The translations under genes were made by a program, and so were the position numbers. Under the pieces are notes generated by a model. It did no database searches, had not been told where the DNA came from, and saw nothing but the letters and a program-made list of their open reading frames with translations. Shown here piece by piece: positions 54,695 through 64,000 of a DNA stretch of 64,000 nucleotides. Every line of letters begins with the position of its first letter. The first letter of the stretch is position 1. The stretch comes from Neolentinus lepideus HHB14362 ss-1 (Eukaryota > Basidiomycota > Agaricomycetes > Gloeophyllales > Gloeophyllaceae): contig KV425557.1 of assembly GCA_001632425.1 (NCBI GenBank), positions 530,119 through 594,118 of the forward strand, read 5' to 3'.

Positions 54695-54897
54695 TCCCCC
54701 CCTGATCCTATCCCAGTCACCCCAAATGCTGCCCAGTAATGTAATACACTGCAAACAGCCAGTTCCAGTGTGCACGAGTAGCTCAGCTCATAAGTGCAAC
54801 CAGTCCGAAAATGATCCGAAAATGTCATTGCAGCCATTTCCTGGTGCAATGTGATACTGGTAGGGATGGAGGTGGCTGAGGTAAAATTCAGGGTTGG
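54695..54897. repeat. Palindrome central spacer (203 bp)
   Basis: Unpaired sequence between the two arms. Pairing ends sharply at 54694/54898. No coding motif. Confidence 0.9.
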
Positions 54898-56058
54898 TGG
54901 GGCATACTGTAGGTTGTATTACAAGGAGTTTCTTGGACAGTAAGTGTACTGGCTGTACCAGGGTGTCAATAAATGTATGTTTTTGAGGCCAGTCAGTACT
55001 GGGTCACTGATTAATGTCCCAAATTGTCCCAGATGTGGTCAGTATATTCTGATATACTAGTATACACTAGGGAGGGGTGATATTGACCACCAGAACCAAA
55101 AGTGGTAGCTGGGGAGAGGCTGCAGGAAGGGTACTACCCAAAAGCGGTAAGTAGCCACCCACTCATCAGAATCTCTCGGTGTCTTAAGCAAACCTCTAGC
55201 CCTATATTGGGTGACTCCATTCCCGAAAAGGCAGATTGCGGGGGTGGGTATTAGTGTGGGAAAACACGAAAAAGTGTTTTAAACACGGTGCGTGAAAAAA
55301 TGTTTTGGGTAGTTTTGGGTACTAATAGATAGCTGGTAGCTGATATAAGCAGATAGGACAAGTCCCATATCTATAGCTCCAATGGTTGAGGTGGTACAGC
55401 CCTGAGAAATCTCATCCAGATAGAGAAATGGACCACACCAGCAGAAAGAGGCTGAAAAATGGATTCCTGAGGTGTATAACATCAAATATTGCTCATACTA
55501 GGTAGGTGATTACATAATATCATGATGTCATCTGGCCCTGGTGGCACCCAGGAGCTACCCTGAATTTTTTCGCATTTCTAGGCAATTTTTGCCATTTTAT
55601 ATGAGCAGCTGAGAGCCATTTAGCAGCATTCTATATATATACAAGACCTATTTTTGCACTGATGCGGTCCCAAATGGGTGCAGCAATATATTCTGATTTT
55701 TCATGATTTTCCTGATTTATCTGAACAACTGATTGCCATTCTGCAGCAATATATATATCTCTGTGTGCTATTTTTGGCACTGATGCTGTCCCAAATGGGC
55801 ACAGCAATATATTCTGATTTTTCCGGATTTTTCTGGGCCAGAAACAAGGTCCCAGGCCCTCTCAAACCAATATAGAAGCCTCCTTCCCACACTAGACATG
55901 CAAACCCGATCGGGTCATTAATGTCTGGGTGTTGGGCAGGCTAATTCAAACCCAGCCCAGCTTGTAGGAGCCTTTCCGGGGCACTGGAGGTGCATAATGC
56001 ATTACCCCCAATACTATACTGTGTAACGCATAACGCACTGCTATTATAATGGGGGCAT
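54898..56058 (-). repeat. Palindrome right arm (1161 bp)
   Basis: Mirror of the left arm. Its outer end (gggggcat at 56051-56058) touches the TG start of LTR-like copy B directly. Confidence 0.95.
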
Positions 56059-56210
56059 TGATGAACACGAACACACGACGAAACCCGCGGAAAAGAGACC
56101 TAAAGAGTAGACACAACCACAAAGCAAACACCAAAGTCCTTGGTGTCAGATGGCTGCGAGGCCCAGGGTAACGAAGGGTAATAGATAGTTCGGAGGGAGT
56201 AAATGGAAGG
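56059..56210 (+). repeat. LTR-like repeat, copy B
   Basis: Second copy of 50158-50310, starting TGATGAACACG. As it stands upstream of the gypsy pol relic in the same direction, it may be that element's 5' LTR. The matching 3' LTR is not in the window, so this is inference. Confidence 0.55.
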
Positions 56211-57204
56211 ATAGGGCCGAGACCGCAAACCACAAATGCGACGTATATGATAAAAAAAAACCAAAAGAAACTGCGATGCGAAGTGAGACACAGAAAGATG
56301 GCGACTGAATAGCGATGAGAGGCTAAAAATAGAACACAATCGGAAAGAGACAAGGTGCGACTCGGTGCGTCTATTAGCAGTTGGCGAGATAGCGATGTAG
56401 CGACTAGCGACGTATAGCGACGTATAGCGACATATAGCGATGATAGCGACTCGGTGCTCTTATCGTAGGCAGAGAGATAGCGATGCAGAGATCGGAGGAA
56501 GGATGCAAGATGCAGGAAGCTCAGAGACAGACGCAGGAATGAGATGGGAACACTAGATTGCACAGGGAGGACTGACTGGGTTGCCTGTTGCCTGGTTTGT
56601 CTGCCTACAGGAGATCCAACTCAAGTACTCTACTGGGTAAACAAATGAACCAAGAGCCATATGCTAACAAACTGAAACTACTCCTGAAACCGATCTATCT
56701 CAAACCTCAGACAGGGGAACAATCTCCATAAGCTACAGTGTCCATATGCACAGGCCACCGCATACCGAAAGAAGCGTGGGAAAGCGCACAGCATCGCATC
56801 AAAAAGCGCTATTGCTCCAGGTGGAGGCTGCACAGGTGTCCGCAACGCATGCACAGCCTCGGAATGACTTGAGCTTGATAGACCACACTGCCGGATGCAG
56901 CTGAAGCAGTGCAACACTGCCGCGCTATGCCCCTTGTTGGAAGGATACCACGGCACCGCCGCTATTGTCGAGATGGGTGCGCTTGCTTACATAATGCAGT
57001 GGAGCGCCTGCTGAATGAGATCGAAGTGTCGAGGAGTGCAGGAAATAGCTGGAAAAATCAATAAAAACTCGAATATTGCTTCTGCCACCAGACCGGGAGC
57101 CCTAGCGCCATCGCACATAGCGTGAGAAATAGCGCAAAAGCACCGAAAATGCGTTTTCTGAGCCTAGAGACACATAGGGTGTATCAGTGTAATACGTTAA
57201 TACT
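56211..57204. other. LTR/leader remnant upstream of gypsy pol
   Basis: Non-coding, with a short tandem run of agcgacgtat units at about 56401-56450. A block at 57145-57185 (gaaaatgcgttttctgagcct) resembles 49700-49725. No gag frame is recognisable, so gag has been lost. Confidence 0.4.
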
Positions 57205-60200
57205 ACAGTATCTGGTGACTCACCTCCCAGGAACTCCTTGCCATCTCACCCGAAGTCAGAAACAAGTACCGCAACCTCGCTACACCTAAGTGCGTCCCAC
57301 CTACTCCAGAGCACATACAAGCAATGCTAGAAGAAGTGGCCGACAAGGAGCTTGCCTCGCCAGAAACATTCCTGCACTCTGACCTCCTGACATATGGCAA
57401 AACTTAGGAGCATGGCGAGATCATCGCTATGTCAGAAGGAGTATGTCTGTCCCTTGGGGTCACTTTCGATCCTACGGTTAGGGTACAGATGCAGTCTGCG
57501 AACAAAACAGTTGACCTCACTCTCAGATTAGTGCGCAACGTCCCGTTCCAGGTGGGGTCCATCACATTGTATCTCCAAATGCATGTGGGGTGCAACCCCA
57601 CCTACGACATCCTACTGGGGCAGCCATTCGACGTCTTGACGCAGAGCAACATCTGGACCTTCTTCAACAAGACACAGACCATCACCATCACTGACCTGAA
57701 TAGTGACTTAGTAGCGACGATACCGACGTATTCACGAGGCAAGCCGTGCTTCCTCGGCAGATCCTTTTGCGGCGAGTAAAGAACCCCCGAATCATGAAGA
57801 GGACAGTCTGTTCAACTCCAACTGGGTCGCAGTCATCATAGAGGCATCCAACACACCCGACACGTTCCATATCTCCTCAATGTGCCATATCAATTTAGAT
57901 GGAAATGCTAGTGAGCTCCCAGATGGACTCCTCCACTCCATATACCTTTCAGCATGTGACTCTCCATCTGTCTCTCAAGTTCTTACACAGTCATTGGGTT
58001 CTTATTGGGTTTCAGCATCAGAAAACAACAAATCACAAAAACATTCCATTGACTCTCCCATGTCGGTCCTAGCAGCGACAAAAAAGAAGTACAAACCAGT
58101 AGCACAGAAGGTGCACGCCGTTCCAGCGACACTACCCAAGGAGTATCGCATCATACACAACATCACTGGTGACCCACTAGCAGACATGCCAACTCTCAGT
58201 CCAACCCCACATGTGTTCAAACCAACAGGGCGCTATACCGCAGAATGACACAAAGCACTACATAAAGTGCATCCCAAAGGATTCCTTACCAGTGATGAGC
58301 TAGTGCTACTAGACGACTTCATGTGCAAGCAAAATGAAGCCTTCACATGGAACAATGACGAGCGTGGACGTTTCAAGAAACAATTCTTCCCTCCCATCGA
58401 TTTCCCCATACTCCCGCACATGCCATGGATCCAGCACAACATACCAATACTGCCCAGAATCTACCCAGAAGTGTGCGCCATCATCAAGCGCAAGATAGCG
58501 GTGGGAGTCTACAAACCATCCAATGCCTCTTACCATTCACGCTGGTTCTGTGTCATCAAGAAGGATGGCAAATCTCTTCATCTAGTCCACAGTCTTGAGC
58601 CACTCAATGCCATTACCATACAACACTCAGGTGTCATCCCCATCCCAGATCATATGGCCGAACAGTTTGCAAAGTGTGCGTGCAGTGCTATGTTAGACTT
58701 ATATGTGAGCTACGACGAGCACGAAATAGCGGAGTCCTCATGTGACCTCACCACCTTCCAGACACCCTTCGGTGCTATGCGACTCATCACCCTTCCTATG
58801 GGCTGGAGCAATTTAGTCCCCATCTTCCACGACAACATCACCGCTATCCTACAACCCAAAATCCCTGAGCACACAGTCCCTTACATTGACGATGTTCCAG
58901 TAAAAGGACTGCCGATGCGCTACAAACAGCCAGATGGGTCATATGAGACTATAGCGGAAAACCCGAACATTCATTGCTTCGTGTGGGAACATTTTCAGAC
59001 CCTCAACCGAGTCATACAGCACATGCGCTATTGTGGCGGTACCTTCTCCAGCTTGAAGTTGATGGTATGCGGCCCAGAGATCATTGTTATAGGACATTGC
59101 TGCACATACAAAGGTTGGATACCAGACAAGTCCAAGGTCGCTGCTATCAGGAACTGGGGGCCTTGCAAGATGCTATCTGAAGTGTGCGCCTTCTTAGGCA
59201 CAGTAGGTGTCCTTAGGATCTTTATCAAGAACTTCGGACATCGCACAGACACACTCACTAGACTAACATGCAGGGACGTCCCCTTCAAATGGGGCCCTGA
59301 ACAGGACCTAGTGCAAGCGGACCTCAAGCAAGTGCTATTAGAGTCGCCGGCGCTATGTCCCATTGAGTACACATCCTCCTTACCCATCATCTTAGCCGTG
59401 GACACCTCCTATATTGCGGTAGGTTACTACCTCTGCCAACAAGCAGTGGTGGACACCAAGAATCACAACTATAGTCGGTTCGGCTCCATCACACTCAACG
59501 ACCGTGAGCACCGCTTCTCACAACCAAAGCTCGAGATCTATGGCCTATTCAGGAGTCTACACACGCTACGTCTCTACTTGCTAGGCATCCAAAATCTAGT
59601 CATTGAAGTTGACGTGCACTATATCATGGGTATGTTACAGAACCCCTGACATAGCACCGTCCACCAGTATCAATTGCCGGATCGTATCCATCCTCACCTT
59701 CCACTTCAAGCTCGTTCATGTGCCAGGAGTCAAGCATGGACCTGATGGTTTGTTGCGCCGTCTGCTGCAACCAGATGACCTACTGCAAGATGAAGACCCA
59801 GAGTTTGATGACTGGATAGACCACCTCCACAGCTTCATCCACTTCATCAACCCCATCGCCTACCTCAAATCACCTTCTAACCTAGCAATATTCGCGCAAG
59901 ACCTTGTAGAAGAAGCTGACGAACAGTCAAACACTGATAGCGACGAAGAACAAGATAGTGACGATGCGTGTCTTACCTACACAGACTTCCCAAGGACAGA
60001 TAGCACGCGATGACTTGACCAGCGATTGGTGCTACTAGCCAACTGGTTTGAGACGCTAACCAGGCCAGACGAGATAGCGGAAGACAAGTACATCGGCTTC
60101 ATCAAGTATGCGATGCAGTTCTTTGTTAGTGGTGGTAAACTTTGGAAGAAGGATGCACAAGGAGCGCACCAGCTGGTTCTCTTAGGCGAAGCACGACTCG

Positions 60201-60255
60201 AGGCCCTCCGTGCCTGCCACGATCGTGTAGGGCATCACAGTATCTACGCTACCAG
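57205..60255 (+). pseudogene. Ty3/gypsy retrotransposon pol relic, truncated in integrase
   Basis: Fragments of one polyprotein lie in order. First is a pre-protease/retropepsin-like region (GVTFDPTVRVQMQSANKTVD, NPTYDILLGQPFDVLTQSN). Reverse transcriptase follows (ERGRFKKQFFPPIDFPILPH, SRWFCVIKKDGKSLHLVHSL, TFQTPFGAMRLITLPMGWSN, with YIDD in VPYIDDVPVKG). RNase H comes next (ILAVDTSYIAVGYYLCQQ, RFSQPKLEIYGLFRSLHTLR, VHVPGVKHGPDGLLRR), and then the start of the integrase zinc finger (CHDRVGHHSIYATR). Stops interrupt it near 57404, 58246 and 60011, and frameshifts near 57780 and 59645. The integrase core is missing because unrelated repeat DNA begins at about 60256. A dead copy. Confidence 0.92.
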
Positions 60256-60892
60256 AGTAATACCAGCCATTTCAGTGTTAGTAATAGCGCTAGTTAGCAA
60301 GGTCCCGCTGTCATACTTAGCACACTAAGTATTACTACTACTATAGTATTCGCTCTGTGTGATACTGCTCAATTACTTCCCTGGTGGCAATACTATAGTA
60401 ATACTACAGTAATACTATCTCAATGGTGCATCTGGGGGCATGCTCTTAGATGCCGGGGCTGGGTTTAAACTGTCCTGCCTGGCACCCGGACAACAAGATC
60501 AAGATCGGGCTTTGCTCTATGAGGATAATAATAGCCTAGCTCTATGTGATGGCTTTGGCTGGCCCGGAAAAGTCGCAATAAATTAGAATATATTGCTGTG
60601 CCCATTTGGGCCTCCATCAATGCCAAAAATAGTAGACAGATATATATAGATTGCTATCAAATGGCATTTGAATGCTGGAACCAAATCGGAAAAATTGGCT
60701 AAAAATGCGCAAAATTTCAGGGGGGTTGCTAGGAGGGGGTGGACCCAGGTGGGATTACCAAATTAGGTAATATGGTTCTAAAAATAGCAAATTTCGAGTG
60801 GGTACCCATTTGAATCCAAATTTTGGGCTCTGTTTGGTTCCAGGGGTAGTTTCCCACAATTAGGTAATCAGTTTCCAAAAATAGAAATTTGG
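60256..60892 (+). repeat. Diverged single copy of the palindrome-arm family
   Basis: The stretch shares with the palindrome arm, in the same order and direction, a ggggctgggttt block, 'agaatatattgctgtgccca', tttgggcctccatcaatgcc (arm: tttgggacagcatcagtgcc), the tatatata run and an aaaaattg..aaaatgcg..ttcagg block near 60690-60720. It lacks the arm's internal duplication and has no inverted partner nearby. It sits between the cut gypsy integrase and the cut copia gag, so it or an exchange at this point broke both. Confidence 0.75.
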
Positions 60893-62844
60893 TGATGCAG
60901 GATATCTGTGCGCTGCATCCTAAGGACTTCACCATCGACTCCCTCGACAACGACCTCGCCTCCATGGCTCTCATTCACGCTCTCCCCACTGAATACAACA
61001 ACTTCATGTCATCTTTGCTCCTACTCGACTCCCTTGACCTCTCCAAGCTCCAATCCGCGTTCCAGAATGAGGAGTCTCAGCGCTTTGCTCGGGGCGTCGA
61101 TGCTTCGCCTTCTCTGGCTATGGCAGCTGGCTCTACCTCTAGTCCTTCGCAGGGCGTACACTGCTCGTTCTGCGACTGGGAGGGTCATACCGAGGCTAGC
61201 TGCAAGTTCAAGGAGAACGCTGCGAAGACGCAGAAGGTGAAGACTGCTGATCGTCATCAGGAGCGTAGGGGAGGGAAGAAGAAGGCTCAGAATGCGCCGG
61301 AGGCGTCCGCGGACGTTGAGGCCTCTGCTAATGTTGCGGAGTATGCTGGTAAAGCAAGTGTCGCTCTCTCTGCTTCGGATCACTCGTCTTGGCTCTCGTC
61401 GCTGGCAGCTGCTAACTGGAACACCAACACAGGTGCTACTTCACACATGACGCCTCATCGACACTGGTTCGTTTCCTACTCGCCCCACATCATCCCTGTG
61501 CGCCTCGCTAACGATACTATCATCTACACTGCTGGGATGGGATCTGTGATGTTTGAGCCGGTTCTGGGAGAGTCTAAGGCACCCGTAGTTGTACTCCACG
61601 ACGTCCTTCATGTTCCTCAGCTTGGGTCCAATCTATTGTCTGTCTACCACCTGACTAAGACTAAGGACTATCGCTGCGTGATCCAGGACGCTTTGGCGTC
61701 GTTCTACTTCCACAGTAAGCTTGTCTTCACTGCATCTGTCAACGATCGCAATATTGGATACTTGAATGGGCGTACTCTGGTGTCCCCATCGCAAAGTGCG
61801 TCGCTCGCTGACGCTTGTCCTCTGGACTTAGTGCTTTGGCACCATCACTTATCCCATGTCAATCTCGACTATCTTCAGTGCATGAAGCAGAAGCAGCTTG
61901 TCCAAGGTCTAGTCATTTACTCCACCAGCATTCCGGATCCTATCTGTGAGCCCTGCATCGCTGGCAAGCAACATTGTCACGATGTTCCTCAGCGTGCTAC
62001 GCGTCCCTCAGCTCTGCTTGATCTCATTGTCTCTGACTTGAAGGGTCCACTCCCTGTCGCTTCAATTGAAGGCTATCAGTACTGGATCACATTCATCGAC
62101 GCCCATACCCGCTACTTCACCGTCGCGTTCCTTAAGCATAAGAGCGACGCCTTCACTACATTTAAAGTCTTTAAGGCGCAGGTGGAGACTGCGCTTGGGA
62201 TGAAGATCAAGTCTTCGATGGATGACAAGGGCGGCGAGTATGTTGGAAAGGATTGGGACGAGTTCTGTCATCAGGAGGGTATTGTGCGCAAGCACACGGA
62301 GACGGATGAGCCATATCAGAACGGGATTGTGTTACCATTGTATCGGACACATTTCAGTAGCCACAGTAGCCACAGTAGCCAAATAGGTACAAACAATTTC
62401 GCACTTTTGGTAGCTAGTGCCACTGGATATACTTTCCTTAGTCCGTTGCTTTATACTAGCCTCCGGTTTGTGTCTGTGTCTGTGTCTGAGCTCAGGGCAT
62501 CTCTGGTGTCCTATCTACCCTATATCTGCTGCTGCTGACAGATTGCTGAGCGCGCTAACCAGACTATCCAGGTGGCTGTTACTGCTATGCTCTTTGAGGC
62601 TAAGCTTCCTGCGTCATTCTGGACTCATGCTGTTCGCTGTTTTGTCCATGTCCATGACCACATCCCTCGCTCTGCACTCTCTGGCGCGATTCCCTATTCT
62701 TTGTGGAAGAAGGGAAAGAAACCCGATGTCTCCTACTTCTGGGTCTTTGGTTCGCTCGCTTACGTCCTTATATGCAAGAAGCAGCGCAAGGCTCTTCATA
62801 TCAAGCTGGAAGGCTGTAGGTCTCACAATGCACACCAGGAAGCC
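60893..62844 (+). pseudogene. Ty1/copia retrotransposon gag-pol relic (copia A)
   Basis: Open for about 480 codons. The gag C-terminal half (LHPKDFTIDSLDNDLASMAL) is followed by a zinc knuckle CSFCDWEGHTEASCK, and the protease region NTNTGATSHMTPHRHWF has Asn where the catalytic Asp of DTGA is expected. The gag-pre-integrase (LWHHHLSHVNLDYL) comes next, and then the integrase core with TFIDAHTRYF, SMDDKGGEYVGKDWDEF and EPYQNGI. A 211-bp solo LTR (62330-62540) splits NGI from AERANQTIQVAVTAMLFEAK. The frame then runs to KALHIKLEG, shows a frameshift, and ends where another LTR starts at 62845. The gag start and all of RT/RNase H are missing. Confidence 0.92.
62330..62540. mobile_element. Solo LTR with 5-bp target duplication
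   Basis: A 211-bp insertion in copia A beginning TGTTACCATTG and ending GCTGACA, so it has TG...CA ends. It is flanked on both sides by GATTG (62325-62329 and 62541-62545). Removing it with one GATTG restores the integrase frame. It contains a 9-bp unit (cagtagcca) about three times near 62351-62378 and a tgtgtc microsatellite near 62468-62486. No internal region, so it is a solo LTR left by LTR-LTR recombination. Confidence 0.88.
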
Positions 62845-63092
62845 TGAGTCAAGCTCTATAAGTTGGATGGTATACACTACAGACAGTTGACACACCTGAG
62901 TCAAGCTTTATAAGTTGGATGAAGAAGAGCTTGACTCTGAACGCATTTTAGGGAGTAATGTGGTGTGGGAAAGACGCAAGATGAATAAGGAAACATCGAA
63001 ATGAAAATAGGACACAACAGGTCTGAGTCAAAGAAGGACAGAGAAACACATACTAGGGTGCCTGCATGTCCGAATAGGCACTAATGCCGACA
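62845..63092 (-). mobile_element. 3' LTR of copia B
   Basis: Read on the minus strand it starts TGTCGGCATTAGTGCC directly after a purine tract (GGGGGGAG, plus 63093-63100) and ends TTGACTCA, so it has TG...CA ends. It lies just downstream of the minus-strand copia RNase H frame, as a 3' LTR should. Near its low-coordinate end a unit of about 27 bp (gagtcaagctctataagttg...) is present twice (62846 and 62903). Confidence 0.75.
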
Positions 63093-63121
63093 CTCCCCCC
63101 TGACGAGGCACCTCTACAAAG

Positions 63122-63745
63122 TCAAACCAAACCCAAAAGACCAACCATGGTCTCCACCTTTCCCTTAGCCAACACTTTTGTCATGCAATCAGCCGGCATC
63201 TCATCTGTCCTAAGATGCGCCAACCCAATCCTGCCCCTCGCAACCTCATCCCACAGCCAGTAGAACCTCAAGTCCAGGTGCTTCATGTGCCTATGATGCT
63301 TGGGATTCTTCGCAACAGCTAAGGCGGATTGGTTATCCATGTAAAGCATAGACGGCCCAGAGAGAGGATAACCAAGCTCAGTGAGGAAGTTGCGCAGCCA
63401 GAGGATCTCCTGCCCCGCAGAGACAGTGGCAACATACTCAGCCTCAGTAGTCGAGAGAGTAACGATGGACTGGAGGTGACTAGACCAAGAGATAGCACCA
63501 GAACCCATCTTGACAACATAACCACTCATAGAGCGACCATTGTCTGGGTTCCCAGCATGATCGGCGTCAGTGAAGGTTGTAAACAGTGGAGACGACGATG
63601 AGGGAGAGTACGTCAGCTTGTAGTCCATAGTACCCTTAAGATAGTGAAACAGGTGCTTAACAGCCTTCCAGTGACGCTTGCCAGGGTTCTTGCTGAAGCG
63701 CGCCAGGACTCCAACGCTGTAAGCGATGTCTGGACGTGTAGCTGT
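63122..63745 (-). pseudogene. Copia B: C-terminal RT/RNase H end of Ty1/copia pol
   Basis: On the minus strand the frame reads TATRPDIAYSVGVLARFSKN, HWKAVKHLFHYLKGTMDYKL, TFTDADHAGNPDNGRSMSGY, SIVTLSTTEAEYVATVSAGQ, MLYMDNQSALAVAKNPKHHR, HMKHLDLRFYWLWDEVARG and a stop at 63122. This is the usual end of copia pol, with RNase H acidic residues D (TDADHAG), E (TEAEY) and D (MDNQSA). Upstream sequence is lost where another LTR-like stretch begins at about 63745. Confidence 0.92.
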
Positions 63746-64000
63746 TGGCTGTGGAAGATACTAGCTTCAGACAACACCCAAGGGCTAAGTCAAACTGTGT
63801 CAAGACTATATTCTGGCATAAGGAATACAAGTGGCAGACTCACCCTAAGTCAAACTGTGTCAAGACTGGGGGACACAGAGCGACTTAGGGAGCCCTTATA
63901 TACTCTCGGGTAGAAAGGGCATGAAGGGACAAAGCCAGATGAAGGAACATCGAAATAGAAAGAAGAACAAAGACAACAAAGACAACAAAGAGAAACAAAG
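63746..64000 (-). mobile_element. Another copia-type LTR, cut by the window edge
   Basis: Contains a 23-bp unit (ctaagtcaaactgtgtcaag...) twice (63785 and 63845) and an 'aaggaacatcgaaatagaaa' block that matches 62986-63000 in the first LTR ('aaggaaacatcgaaatgaaa'). It is therefore a related LTR in the same orientation. It interrupts copia B. It ends in an aacaaagac microsatellite and leaves the window. Confidence 0.6.

Noticed and set aside
53700..55892. Paired identical 63-68-codon frames in the palindrome arms
   Set aside because: They are identical because the arms are; no start context, motif or codon bias supports them as genes.
62330..62540. Reading the copia insertion as a GT-AG intron
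   Set aside because: It can be read gtgtta...gacag, but splicing would leave a duplicated Ile; TG...CA ends and the GATTG duplication fit a solo LTR better.

Overview
The window is nuclear DNA of a filamentous basidiomycete, most likely a wood-decay agaricomycete of the Polyporales type. The genes are packed closely on both strands and carry many short introns of about 50-70 bp with GT-AG (twice GC-AG) ends. Several families are fungus-specific: DUF6534 membrane proteins, a Zn2Cys6 regulator, a Skt5/Chs4 chitin synthase activator and a Mic19 subunit. The transposon relics (TNP2-like CACTA, Ty3/gypsy, Ty1/copia) are of kinds common in mushroom genomes. Exon joins were made by eye from splice sites and reading frame. 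Gene spans are therefore more certain than individual exon ends.

Left part (1-7.3 kb). The 5' half of COG4 runs off the left edge. An accessory stretch follows with decayed or fast-evolving material: the first exon of a GMC oxidoreductase relic, a multi-exon DUF6534 membrane-protein gene, a 650-bp element with imperfect terminal inverted repeats, a TNP2-type transposon relic, and a decayed second copy of the kinetochore gene NSL1/MIS14. The intact NSL1 copy lies 34 kb to the right in opposite orientation.

Core part (7.5-47.2 kb). This is a housekeeping block, in order: GAR1 (H/ACA snoRNP), PEX6 (peroxisomal AAA ATPase), a PhoD-like phosphatase, MIC19 (MICOS), an orphan single-pass membrane protein, CEF1/CDC5 (splicing), a Zn2Cys6 transcription factor, an intracellular GH3 beta-glucosidase, a UPF0538 protein, a YDJ1-type DnaJ, a NIT2/NIT3-type amidase, a DAGK-domain lipid kinase, UMP kinase, a tiny membrane protein, NUP37, NDUFAF5 (complex I assembly), NSL1 (MIND complex), JHD1 (PHD-JmjC demethylase) and SKT5/CHS4. 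Several neighbours are head-to-head pairs with short shared promoters (PhoD/MIC19, GH3/UPF0538, NUP37/small membrane protein, NSL1/JHD1). I see no metabolic cluster. The shared themes are general cell biology: mitochondrion, peroxisome, nucleus and wall.

Right part (47.2-64 kb). This is a gene-poor transposon graveyard. It holds a diverged inverted repeat, repeated LTR-like sequence and an almost perfect 2.5-kb palindrome (arms 1161 bp, spacer 203 bp). Beyond that is a Ty3/gypsy pol relic with several stops, cut inside its integrase. The cut abuts a diverged single copy of the palindrome family. A Ty1/copia gag-pol relic follows, holding a solo LTR with a 5-bp target duplication, and it is itself truncated by oppositely oriented copia LTR and pol fragments that run to the right edge. 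The palindrome family, which encodes nothing I recognise, is the best candidate for something undescribed.
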